Source of the DNA: Nocardioides sp. | GTDB lineage: Bacteria > Actinomycetota > Actinomycetes > Propionibacteriales > Nocardioidaceae | Direction: 5' to 3' | Assembly: GCA_003519585.1 (NCBI GenBank) | Contig: DOWL01000137.1 | Location: 1 to 7,158 of the forward strand | Length of the DNA stretch: 7,158 nucleotides | In this document: one piece after another, positions 1-5,701 of the stretch | Numbering within the stretch: position 1 is the first letter of the stretch | Layout of the letters: each line of letters begins with the position of its first letter | The notes under the pieces: generated by a model | Databases searched by the model: none | Told to the model about the DNA's origin: nothing | The model's input: only the letters and a program-made list of their open reading frames with translations | Position numbers and translations under genes: made by a program

Positions 1-178
1 CGGGCCGCGCGTGATCGAGAACACGGTGCGCGAAACGCTGCCCGAGGGCTTCCAGCGCGCCGAGTTCCTGCTGGGCAAGGGCGCGATTGACATGATCGTC
101 GACCGCCGCGAGTTGCGCGCGACGATCGCGCGCGCGCTGGCGATGCTGCAGCGGCAAAGCGCCGACGCGGTGGCCTGA
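1..178 (+). CDS. accD: Acetyl-CoA carboxylase carboxyltransferase subunit beta, C-terminal fragment
   Basis: This is the 3' end of a gene entering from the left edge: 58 codons read from position 2 to the TGA at 176-178. The peptide begins [20 protein letters not shown] and continues with [18 protein letters not shown], which I recognise as the conserved end of AccD (E. coli has [23 protein letters not shown]). AccD pairs with AccA to form the carboxyltransferase that moves the carboxyl group from biotin to acetyl-CoA, giving malonyl-CoA, the first committed step of fatty acid synthesis in the cytoplasm. The zinc-finger N-terminus and the catalytic core lie outside the window. A stand-alone AccD with this ending is typical of proteobacteria. 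In betaproteobacteria accD is normally followed by folC, which matches the FolC-like start of the next ORF. It is foreign to the actinobacterial genes further right. Confidence 0.93.
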   Translation, partial: GPRVIENTVRETLPEGFQRAEFLLGKGAIDMIVDRRELRATIARALAMLQRQSADAVA

Positions 179-185
179 ACCCGTC

Positions 186-201
186 GCCGGGCCTGCCCGG
201 C
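186..201 (+). repeat. Short GC hairpin in the accD-folC gap
   Basis: GCCGGG (186-191), a CCTG loop (192-195) and CCCGGC (196-201) form a perfect 6-bp inverted repeat 7 bp after the accD stop and 9 bp before the next ATG. There is no T-run after it, so it is not a convincing intrinsic terminator. It may form a weak structure in the leader of the next ORF, which has no clear Shine-Dalgarno sequence. In DNA this GC-rich such stems arise by chance fairly often. Confidence 0.35.
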
Positions 202-210
202 AGCGCCGTC

Positions 211-1536
211 ATGACCGAAGCTTCCCCCCTGCAGGAGTGGCTCGCCCACTGCGAGCGGGCGCACCCCAAGACGATCGACCTGACGCTCGAGCGGGTGTGT
301 GCGGTGCGCGATCGGCTCGGGCTGCGCTTTGGCGTGCCGGTGGTGGCGGTGGCCGGCACCAACGGCAAGACCACCGTCTCGCAGATGCTCGCGCGCGCCC
401 TGGGCGAACTCGGCCAGCCCTGCGGCATCGTCGGCACGCTCGGTTGCGGCTTCCCCGACGCGCTCGAGGAAGGGCTCAACACCACACCCGACGCGCTCGA
501 CCTGCAGCGCTGGTTCGCGCGTTTCCGCGACCAGGGCGCGGTGGCTGCGGCGATGGAGGTGTCCTCGATCGGGCTCGACCAGGGACGGGTCAATGGCGTG
601 CAGTTCGACGTCGCGATCTTCACCAACCTGAGCCGCGACCACCTCGACTACCACGGCACCATGGACGCCTACGCCGAGGCCAAGCTACGTCTGTTCGAGC
701 GCCCGGAGCTGTCGGCCTGCGTGATCAACATCGACGATCCCTGGGGCCTGGCGCTGGCGCGCCGGCTCGTCGTCGAGGGGCGCGCGGTGATCGCATGCAC
801 CCTCTACGCCGCCAACGCCGACGCGGTGCCCGGCGCGCGCGTGCTGCGCGCCGATCGCCTGCAGGCGGCGCCCGCAGGACTGCGCTTCACCCTCGTCTGG
901 GAGGGGCGCGAGGCCGAGATCGGCGTGCGCATGGTGGCGCACTTCAACGTCTCCAACCTGATCGCGGTTGCGGGTGCGCTGCTGGCGCGCGGCATCGCCT
1001 TCGACGAGCTGCCGCCGGTGCTCGGTCGGCTGGCGCCGCCGCAGGGGCGCATGCAGCTCGTCGGCGGGGTGTGCGAGCCGCTCGTGGTGATCGACTACGC
1101 GCATTCGCCCGATGCCCTCGCCAAGGTGCTCGAAGCCTTGCGCGGCACGGTGCATAGCCGCCGCGGCCGCCTGGTGTGCGTGTTCGGCTGCGGCGGCGAC
1201 CGCGACCCGGGCAAGCGCCCGATCATGGGCGAGATCGCTGCCCGGCTCGCCGACGTACTCGTGGTGACCGACGACAACCCCCGCACCGAGGACCCCGCCG
1301 CGATCCGTGCGGCGATCCTCCAGGGCGCCCGCGAAGGCGCCCGTGGTGCCCGTGGTGGTGGCGCGGAGGTGCTCGAGGAGGGCGACCGGCGGGCCGCGAT
1401 CGCCGCGGCCCTGGGCCGAGCCGGGCCTGGTGACGTGGTGGTGGTCGCCGGCAAGGGTCACGAGACCGGGCAGGAGGTGCACGGCGTGGTCCACCCCTTC
1501 GACGACCGTGCCGTGGTGCGGGAGCTCCTGCAATAG
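211..1536 (+). CDS. murE: Mosaic ORF: FolC-like N-terminus joined to MurE central and C-terminal domains
   Basis: This 441-residue ORF has three parts. Residues 1-48 (PLQEWLAHCERAHPKTIDL, then LERVCAVRDRLGL) resemble the start of betaproteobacterial FolC, the folylpolyglutamate synthase usually encoded after accD. From the P-loop GTNGKTT (49-55) it reads as a Mur ligase: TTPD at 91-94, EVSSIGLDQGR at 116-126, TNLSRDHLDYHG at 138-149, the probable carbamylated lysine K158, DYAHSPDA at 295-302, GCGGDRDPGKRP at 326-337, the diaminopimelate-type motif DNPR at 355-358 and GKGHE at 414-418. MurE adds diaminopimelate to UDP-MurNAc-L-Ala-D-Glu. Up to about residue 325 the sequence is betaproteobacterium-like; after about 345 it is actinobacterial (DDNPRTEDP, GKGHETGQEV, HPFDDR). 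The MurE N-terminal domain of roughly 90-100 residues, which holds the uridine nucleotide, is missing, and full-length MurE is about 490-520 residues. I doubt this polypeptide works as either enzyme. The start at 211 is the FolC-like ATG, without a clear Shine-Dalgarno. A low-complexity GAR/G stretch occupies residues 372-385. The most likely origin is a chimeric join. Confidence 0.85.
   Translation: MTEASPLQEWLAHCERAHPKTIDLTLERVCAVRDRLGLRFGVPVVAVAGTNGKTTVSQMLARALGELGQPCGIVGTLGCGFPDALEEGLNTTPDALDLQRWFARFRDQGAVAAAMEVSSIGLDQGRVNGVQFDVAIFTNLSRDHLDYHGTMDAYAEAKLRLFERPELSACVINIDDPWGLALARRLVVEGRAVIACTLYAANADAVPGARVLRADRLQAAPAGLRFTLVWEGREAEIGVRMVAHFNVSNLIAVAGALLARGIAFDELPPVLGRLAPPQGRMQLVGGVCEPLVVIDYAHSPDALAKVLEALRGTVHSRRGRLVCVFGCGGDRDPGKRPIMGEIAARLADVLVVTDDNPRTEDPAAIRAAILQGAREGARGARGGGAEVLEEGDRRAAIAAALGRAGPGDVVVVAGKGHETGQEVHGVVHPFDDRAVVRELLQ
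353..375 (+). repeat. P-loop repeat copy 1 and FolC/MurE switch point
   Basis: These 23 bases, starting CCGGCACCAACGGCAAGACC, encode AGTNGKTT and are identical to 3208-3230 in murD. Extended leftward to 30 bp (346-375 against 3201-3230) there are only two differences. A third near-copy with two mismatches lies at 7127-7149 in murC. The identity reflects a shared P-loop and GC-rich codon choice. FolC-like sequence ends and MurE-like sequence begins here. Confidence 0.85.
1181..1270 (+). other. Estimated betaproteobacterial-to-actinobacterial switch zone inside murE
   Basis: To the left the protein reads like betaproteobacterial MurE, ending in LVCVFGCGGDRD. To the right it reads VVTDDNPRTEDPAAIRAAIL and later GKGHETGQEV and HPFDDR, the actinobacterial style. 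Betaproteobacterial MurE more often has TSDNPRSEDP and GKGHE followed by YQE. The nucleotides encoding GCGGDRDPGKRP (1186-1221) are conserved across phyla and are the natural place for a homology-driven join. The boundaries are estimated by eye and may be off by tens of bases. Confidence 0.6.
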
Positions 1537-1639
1537 CTACCGAGCGGGGGGTACCGACGGCGGGGCGGTTCGGCCCGCGGCGCGGGGTACGGAATCATGG
1601 GCCAGCGGTCCTGGCCGACGTCGAGACGAGAGGAAGTGG
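1537..1639 (+). other. 103-bp gap where murF is expected
   Basis: Nothing resembling MurF is encoded between the murE stop and the mraY start, although murF normally sits here in both actinobacteria and betaproteobacteria. One frame stays open across the gap and ends in VLADVETRGSG at a TGA (1641-1643) that overlaps the mraY ATG as ATGA. Such 4-bp overlaps are common in dcw operons, so this could be the last codons of a deleted murF. The peptide is too short and unremarkable to confirm that. Confidence 0.45.
1628..1636 (+). promoter_or_regulatory. Ribosome binding site of mraY
   Basis: GAGAGGAAG lies 3 bp before the ATG at 1640, with the AGGA core (1631-1634) 5 bp from the start. It supports this start over an extension of the same frame, which stays open far upstream but only as a shadow of murE. 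Confidence 0.7.
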
Positions 1640-2743
1640 ATGAGAGCCATCCTGCTCAGCGGTGCCTTCGCACTGTTCGTCTCCCTGCTCGGCACCCGGG
1701 TCGCCATCAACCAGTTCCGGCGGCTGGGGCTCGGCCAGCAGATTCGCGACGACGGGCCGACCAGCCACCACACGAAGCTCGGTACGCCGACGATGGGCGG
1801 GGTCGTGATCATCCTCGCCACGGTGGGCGGCTACTTCGTCGCCAAGCTGATCACGATGAGCGCGCCGACGGGCTCGGCGCTGCTGCTGCTGTTCCTCTTC
1901 GTCGGGCTCGGCGCCGTCGGCTTCCTCGACGACTACATCAAGATCGCTCGCCAGCGCAGCCTGGGCCTGCGGAGCAAGGCCAAGATGATCGGGCAGACGG
2001 TCGTCGCACTGATCTTCGGTGGGCTGGCGCTCTCGCCGTGGCTCGAAGACGAGAACGGCCTCACCCCGGCCTCCCGGCACATTTCCTTCATCCGCGACTG
2101 GGAGGGCGTCGCGCTGCCCACCATCGTGGTGATGGGGCTGATCTGGCTGATCGTGATCGCCGCCAGCAACGGCGTGAATCTCACCGACGGCCTCGACGGT
2201 CTCGCCGCCGGCGCGTCGATGATGGTCTTCGGCGCCTACATGCTGGTCAACATCTGGCAGAACAATCAGTCCTGCGCCTCCGACAGCCTCGACGAGGCCA
2301 ACGTCAGCCTCTGCTACCAGGTGCGCGACCCCCTGGACCTCGCGGTGCTCGCGGCCGCGCTGACCGGCGCCTGCTTCGGCTTCCTGTGGTGGAACGCCTC
2401 CCCGGCCGCGATCTTCATGGGCGATACCGGCTCACTCGCGCTGGGCGGCGCGGTCGCCGGGCTGGCGGTCCTCACCCGCACCGAGTTGCTGCTGGTCATC
2501 CTGGGTGGGCTGTTCGTCCTCGAGACCGTCTCGGTGATGCTCCAGGTGACCACCTTCAAGGTCACCAAACGGCTGACCGGCACCGGCAGACGGGTGTTCC
2601 GAATAGCGCCGATCCATCACCACTTCGAGATGTTGGGGTGGGAGCAGGTCACCGTGACGATCCGGTTCTGGATCATCTCCGGCATCTGCGTGGCCGCCGG
2701 GCTCGGCATCTTCTACGCCGAGTGGGTCTCGGGCATCGGATGA
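1640..2743 (+). CDS. mraY: Phospho-N-acetylmuramoyl-pentapeptide-transferase
   Basis: MraY moves phospho-MurNAc-pentapeptide from UDP onto undecaprenyl phosphate at the inner face of the membrane, making lipid I. The 367-residue product has the normal length and about ten hydrophobic segments. Family motifs are in order: TPTMGG at 49-54, the aspartate pair in FLDDYIK (D97, D98), NGVNLTDGLDGLA from residue 177 with N180, D183 and D186, FMGDTGSLALGG with D262, and PIHHHFE at 324-330. The loop at about 206-231 (NNQSCASD onward, then CYQVRDPLDL) is an actinobacterial feature. The start is set by a good ribosome binding site. It lies 103 bp after the murE stop with no murF between. It supplies the substrate of MurG, encoded three genes downstream. 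I see no frameshift and no missing catalytic residue. Confidence 0.97.
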   Translation: MRAILLSGAFALFVSLLGTRVAINQFRRLGLGQQIRDDGPTSHHTKLGTPTMGGVVIILATVGGYFVAKLITMSAPTGSALLLLFLFVGLGAVGFLDDYIKIARQRSLGLRSKAKMIGQTVVALIFGGLALSPWLEDENGLTPASRHISFIRDWEGVALPTIVVMGLIWLIVIAASNGVNLTDGLDGLAAGASMMVFGAYMLVNIWQNNQSCASDSLDEANVSLCYQVRDPLDLAVLAAALTGACFGFLWWNASPAAIFMGDTGSLALGGAVAGLAVLTRTELLLVILGGLFVLETVSVMLQVTTFKVTKRLTGTGRRVFRIAPIHHHFEMLGWEQVTVTIRFWIISGICVAAGLGIFYAEWVSGIG

Positions 2744-2751
2744 GCGGGAAG

Positions 2752-2802
2752 GAAAGTAAAGTTACTTTCGCTTTCGAGATGGTCAAGGAAAGTTACCTTT
2801 CG
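2752..2802 (+). promoter_or_regulatory. Two related palindromes, candidate operator pair upstream of murD
   Basis: The mraY-murD gap holds an AT-rich patch (2749-2802, 21 of 54 bases G or C) in otherwise very GC-rich DNA. Palindrome 1 is GAAAGTAA (2752-2759), AG, TTACTTTC (2762-2769), with perfect 8-bp arms. Palindrome 2 is GAAAG (2788-2792), TTAC, CTTTC (2797-2801). AAAGTTAC occurs at 2758 and again at 2789, 31 bp apart, about three helical turns. A CTTTCGAG element lies between (2771-2778). Duplicated, phased palindromes suggest a dimeric repressor or activator. There is no T-run to make this a standard terminator. I cannot name the protein that would bind. Confidence 0.5.
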
Positions 2803-2807
2803 ATCCT

Positions 2808-2813
2808 GAGGGG
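2808..2813 (+). promoter_or_regulatory. Ribosome binding site of murD
   Basis: GAGGGG lies 6 bp before the GTG at 2820 and decides this start. The encoded N-terminus then leads after about 14 residues into the expected nucleotide-fold sequence VRAVVAGFGVSG. Confidence 0.6.
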
Positions 2814-2819
2814 CCGGTC

Positions 2820-4313
2820 GTGAGCCCGCTCGGCCTCGGCCGGCACGACTCCTGGGACGGCGTTCGCGCGGTCGTCGCCGGATTCGGCGTCTCCGGCTTC
2901 GCGGCCGCCGACAACCTCCTCCACCTCGGCGCGCACGTCACCGCCCTCGACGAGCGGAGCGAAGGCCCCGACCAGCGCGCCGAGAAGGCTGAGCTCCTCG
3001 AGGTCCTGGGCGCGACCATCCGCCTGGGAGCAGGCGCCACCGCGACCCTGCCCGACGACGTCGACCTCGTCGTCACCTCGCCGGGCTGGCGGCCGGACGC
3101 GCCGCTGCTCGCCCAGGCCCGCGCGCGCGGCGTACCGATCTGGGGAGAGGTCGAGCTGGCTTGGCGGCTCCGCGACCCCGACCACGACACTCCGTGGCTC
3201 GCGGTCACCGGCACCAACGGCAAGACCACCACGGTGCGGATGCTCGACGCGATCCTGCGGGCGGCCGGACTCCGCAGCGTGGCGGCCGGCAACGTCGGGC
3301 TGCCGCTGGTCGAGGCGGTGATGGACCCCGAGCCCTACGACGTGCTCGCGGTCGAACTATCGAGCTTCCAACTGCACTACACGACGTCGATGAGTGCGCA
3401 GGCCGCGGCGGTGCTCAACGTCGCCGAGGACCACTTGGACTGGTATGCCGACCTGGCGGCGTACGCCGCCGACAAGGGCCGGATCTACGAGCACGTCCAG
3501 CGGGCCTGTGTCTACAACGCCGCCGACCCGGTCACCGAGGAGTTGGTCCGCGAGGCCGACGTGGTCGAGGGAGCGCGCGCGATCGGCTTCACCCTCGGGA
3601 TGCCCGGCGTCGGCATGCTCGGTGTCGTCGAGGACATCCTCGCCGACCGCGCCTTCGTCGAGGAGCGCGAGACCAGCGCCGCCGAACTCTGCACCCTGGC
3701 CGACCTCGCGGTCGACAACCCTTCCGGTCCGGCCCCGCACACGATCCAGAACGCCCTCGCCGCCGCCGCCCTCGCCCGGGCGTACGGCGTCAGCCAGGCC
3801 GCGGTGCGCGACGGGCTGCGCGGCTTCCGCCCGGACGGCCATCGGATCGCGCTGGTCGCCGAGCACGACGGTGTGGCGTGGGTCGATGACTCCAAGGCGA
3901 CCAACCCGCACGCCGCGCTGGCCTCGCTCCTCGCCTACGACCCGGTGGTGTGGGTCGCCGGAGGACTGGCCAAGGGCGCCTCGTTCGACGATCTGGTCCG
4001 GAGGGTCGCCGGACGGCTGCGGGGCGCGGTCCTCCTCGGCCGCGACCGTGACGTGATCGCCGCAGCTCTTGCGCGACACGCGCCCGATGTGCCGGTCGTT
4101 CTCGTGGGGACCGGTGAGACTTCTGTGGCAGAAGGTGACCAAGCGTCTGGTGATGCAGGACCGATGCGTGACGTCGTGGCCGCCGCAGCCGAGTTCGCTC
4201 GGCCCGGTGACACGGTGCTCCTCGCCCCGGGATGTGCGTCGATGGACCAGTTCACCGACTACGCCGCTCGCGGAGATGCCTTCGCGGCGGCGGTGAGACA
4301 GCGGCTGACCTAG
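2820..4313 (+). CDS. murD: UDP-N-acetylmuramoyl-L-alanine--D-glutamate ligase
   Basis: MurD joins D-glutamate to UDP-MurNAc-L-alanine using ATP, the second step of stem peptide synthesis in the cytoplasm. The 497-residue product has the three Mur ligase domains. The N-terminal Rossmann-type domain begins VVAGFGVSGFAAADN (18-32). The ATP domain has P-loop GTNGKTTT (131-138, K135), GNVG (157-160), ELSSFQL (179-185), NVAEDHLDWY (200-209) and the likely carbamylated lysine K219. The C-terminal domain has DDSKATN (356-362), GGLAKG (381-386) and APGCASMDQF (469-478). The length is at the upper end for MurD; residues 430-447 form a polar, less conserved insert. At 307-311 it reads HTIQN where many Mur ligases have HN followed by two residues and N, so one usually conserved asparagine is threonine here. 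It starts with GTG behind a GAGGGG site. ftsW follows after 32 bp. Confidence 0.96.
   Translation: MSPLGLGRHDSWDGVRAVVAGFGVSGFAAADNLLHLGAHVTALDERSEGPDQRAEKAELLEVLGATIRLGAGATATLPDDVDLVVTSPGWRPDAPLLAQARARGVPIWGEVELAWRLRDPDHDTPWLAVTGTNGKTTTVRMLDAILRAAGLRSVAAGNVGLPLVEAVMDPEPYDVLAVELSSFQLHYTTSMSAQAAAVLNVAEDHLDWYADLAAYAADKGRIYEHVQRACVYNAADPVTEELVREADVVEGARAIGFTLGMPGVGMLGVVEDILADRAFVEERETSAAELCTLADLAVDNPSGPAPHTIQNALAAAALARAYGVSQAAVRDGLRGFRPDGHRIALVAEHDGVAWVDDSKATNPHAALASLLAYDPVVWVAGGLAKGASFDDLVRRVAGRLRGAVLLGRDRDVIAAALARHAPDVPVVLVGTGETSVAEGDQASGDAGPMRDVVAAAAEFARPGDTVLLAPGCASMDQFTDYAARGDAFAAAVRQRLT
3208..3230 (+). repeat. P-loop repeat copy 2 in murD
   Basis: These 23 bases encode TGTNGKTT of MurD and match 353-375 exactly. 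This is functional P-loop sequence in its normal place, but it shows that stretches longer than 20 bases recur within the window and could mislead short-k-mer assembly. Confidence 0.85.
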
Positions 4314-4324
4314 AGACCAGGCTC

Positions 4325-4343
4325 GAAGGGAGCGGTGAACCGC
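4325..4343 (+). promoter_or_regulatory. ftsW ribosome binding site with a stem in its spacer
   Basis: GAAGGGAG (4325-4332) is the only Shine-Dalgarno-like sequence near the ftsW ATG at 4346, but it lies 13 bp away, longer than usual. GCGG (4332-4335), a TGAA loop and CCGC (4340-4343) could fold within that spacer and bring the site closer to the start codon. The stem is short and this is inference. Confidence 0.4.
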
Positions 4344-4345
4344 GG

Positions 4346-5671
4346 ATGACCACCGCCAACCCCGAGCGCACCCCGCCTCGTCGCTTCGAACTGCCCAACC
4401 TGTCGGGCCTCCGGCCAAAGCTCGCGCACCTCGTGGCCACCGGCCATCGGGCCTCCGCCGTACGCCCCCGCAGCTGGTTCGGCGCCCTTCGCGCGGCGCT
4501 CGACCGGCCCCTCACGTCGTACTACCTGCTGCTCGGTGCGTCGGCGCTGCTGCTGACGATCGGCCTGATCATGGTGCTGAGCGCGAGCAGCGTGTACTCC
4601 TACGAGCACTACAACGGCGACTCCTACACGGTGGTCCGGCGCCAGCTGATGTGGGTCGCACTCGGTCTGCCGCTGGCCTGGCTCGCGAGCCGGTTGCCCA
4701 ACCGGTTCATCCGGCGACTGGCCTACCCCGGCTTCTCGATCTCGCTCGTGCTGCTGCTGCTCACCGCGTTCCTCGGCGTCCGGATCAACGGCAACCAGAA
4801 CTGGCTGGCCCTCGGGCCGGTCCAGATCCAGCCCTCCGAGATCGCCAAGCTCGCGCTGGTGGTGTGGGCGGCGCACATCTACGCCAACAAGGAGCGCCGC
4901 CTCGACAGCACCCACGAGATCATCGTGCCCGTCGTCCCCGGCATGGTGCTGGCCACCGGTCTCGTGGTCTTCGGCAACGACCTCGGTACGGCTCTGGTCC
5001 TGGTCGCGCTGCTGTTCGGCCTGCTCTGGGTGGTGGGGGCGCCGGGCCGCTTCTTCACCCTGCTGTTCTCCTTCGCCGGCGTCGTGCTGCTGGTCCTCGT
5101 CACGACCAACACCGAGCGGCTCGGCCGCGTGACCAGCTTCCTCGACCCCTTCGCCGACTACGCCGACCGCGGCTGGCAGCCGGCCCACGGGCTGTTCGCA
5201 CTCTCGACCGGTGGTGTCTTCGGCGAGGGCATCGGCGCCAGCCAGCAGAAATGGGGCGACCTGCCCGAGGCGCACACCGACTTCATCTTCGCGGTGCTCG
5301 GCGAGGAGCTCGGGTTGGCCGGCACGCTGCTCGTGGTGATGCTGTTCCTCACCGTCGCGTTCGCGGCTCTCCGGGTCGCGCGGCGCACCGAGGACCCCTT
5401 CGTGCGCTACGCCAGCTTCGGGCTCGTCGTGTGGCTGGTCGGGCAGATGATCATCAACGTCGGCATGGTGCTCTCGATGCTCCCGGTGATCGGGATCCCG
5501 CTGCCGCTGATCTCGTACGGCGGATCGTCGCTGGTGCCGACGCTCGTCGCGCTGGGCTTGCTGGTCGGGTTCGCGCGTCGCGAACCGGAGGCTGCGCTGG
5601 CCCTGGCGCAGCGGCGCAAGCTGCGCTCGGCCGGACTCTCGGCGCAGCGACCGGCCGCGCGATCCCGCTGA
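4346..5671 (+). CDS. ftsW: Septal peptidoglycan glycosyltransferase FtsW (SEDS family)
   Basis: FtsW is the SEDS-family polymerase that builds septal glycan strands from lipid II together with its class B penicillin-binding partner (FtsI). The 441-residue product has a long basic, proline-rich cytoplasmic N-terminus (about 1-55), then about ten hydrophobic segments from about 58 to 410, and a basic C-terminal tail rich in Arg and Ala. Family motifs include QPSEIAKLALV (162-172), FGNDLGTALVLV (209-220), GEGIGASQQKWGDLPEAHTD (293-312), then FIFAVLGEELG, and PLISYGGSSL (387-396). D312 in HTDF aligns with the aspartate essential in RodA and FtsW. I chose the ATG at 4346. The frame is open further upstream, but that part overlaps murD, and other upstream starts lack support. 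The position between murD and murG is the standard dcw order. A RodA identity is unlikely given this context. Confidence 0.95.
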   Translation: MTTANPERTPPRRFELPNLSGLRPKLAHLVATGHRASAVRPRSWFGALRAALDRPLTSYYLLLGASALLLTIGLIMVLSASSVYSYEHYNGDSYTVVRRQLMWVALGLPLAWLASRLPNRFIRRLAYPGFSISLVLLLLTAFLGVRINGNQNWLALGPVQIQPSEIAKLALVVWAAHIYANKERRLDSTHEIIVPVVPGMVLATGLVVFGNDLGTALVLVALLFGLLWVVGAPGRFFTLLFSFAGVVLLVLVTTNTERLGRVTSFLDPFADYADRGWQPAHGLFALSTGGVFGEGIGASQQKWGDLPEAHTDFIFAVLGEELGLAGTLLVVMLFLTVAFAALRVARRTEDPFVRYASFGLVVWLVGQMIINVGMVLSMLPVIGIPLPLISYGGSSLVPTLVALGLLVGFARREPEAALALAQRRKLRSAGLSAQRPAARSR

Positions 5672-5701
5672 AACGCGGTCCACTCCTTACTCTGTGCACC
5701 G

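Noticed and set aside
186..201. Intrinsic terminator after accD
   Set aside because: The 6-bp stem has no T-run after it and lies only 9 bp before the next start codon.
685..1533. 282-codon minus-strand open frame opposite murE
   Set aside because: Its composition is shadow-like (His, Arg, Gly, Ala) with no known motif; the opposing strand carries clear Mur ligase motifs.
211..1536. A novel bifunctional folate and peptidoglycan ligase
   Set aside because: The FolC part is only about 48 residues and lacks the catalytic and folate-binding parts, while the MurE part lacks its substrate-binding domain. Two switches at conserved motifs and a change of phylum point to a chimera, not a new enzyme.
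1307..1639. In-frame upstream extension of mraY
   Set aside because: The frame is open but encodes low-complexity Arg/Pro/Trp-rich sequence within murE. The ATG at 1640 has a good ribosome binding site and matches the known MraY N-terminus.
2752..2769. Transcription terminator between mraY and murD
   Set aside because: The stem is AU-rich and no U-tract follows. A termination point inside the dcw operon would also be unusual.
1597..2823. 408-codon + strand frame overlapping mraY
   Set aside because: It is an Arg/Ala/Asp-rich frameshifted reading of mraY without family motifs.
4310..5683. Long open frame of 457 codons on the minus strand opposite ftsW
   Set aside because: It mirrors the codon pattern of ftsW in GC-rich DNA, is rich in Arg, Glu, Gln and His with no recognisable motif or hydrophobic pattern, and the + strand gene is a clear FtsW.
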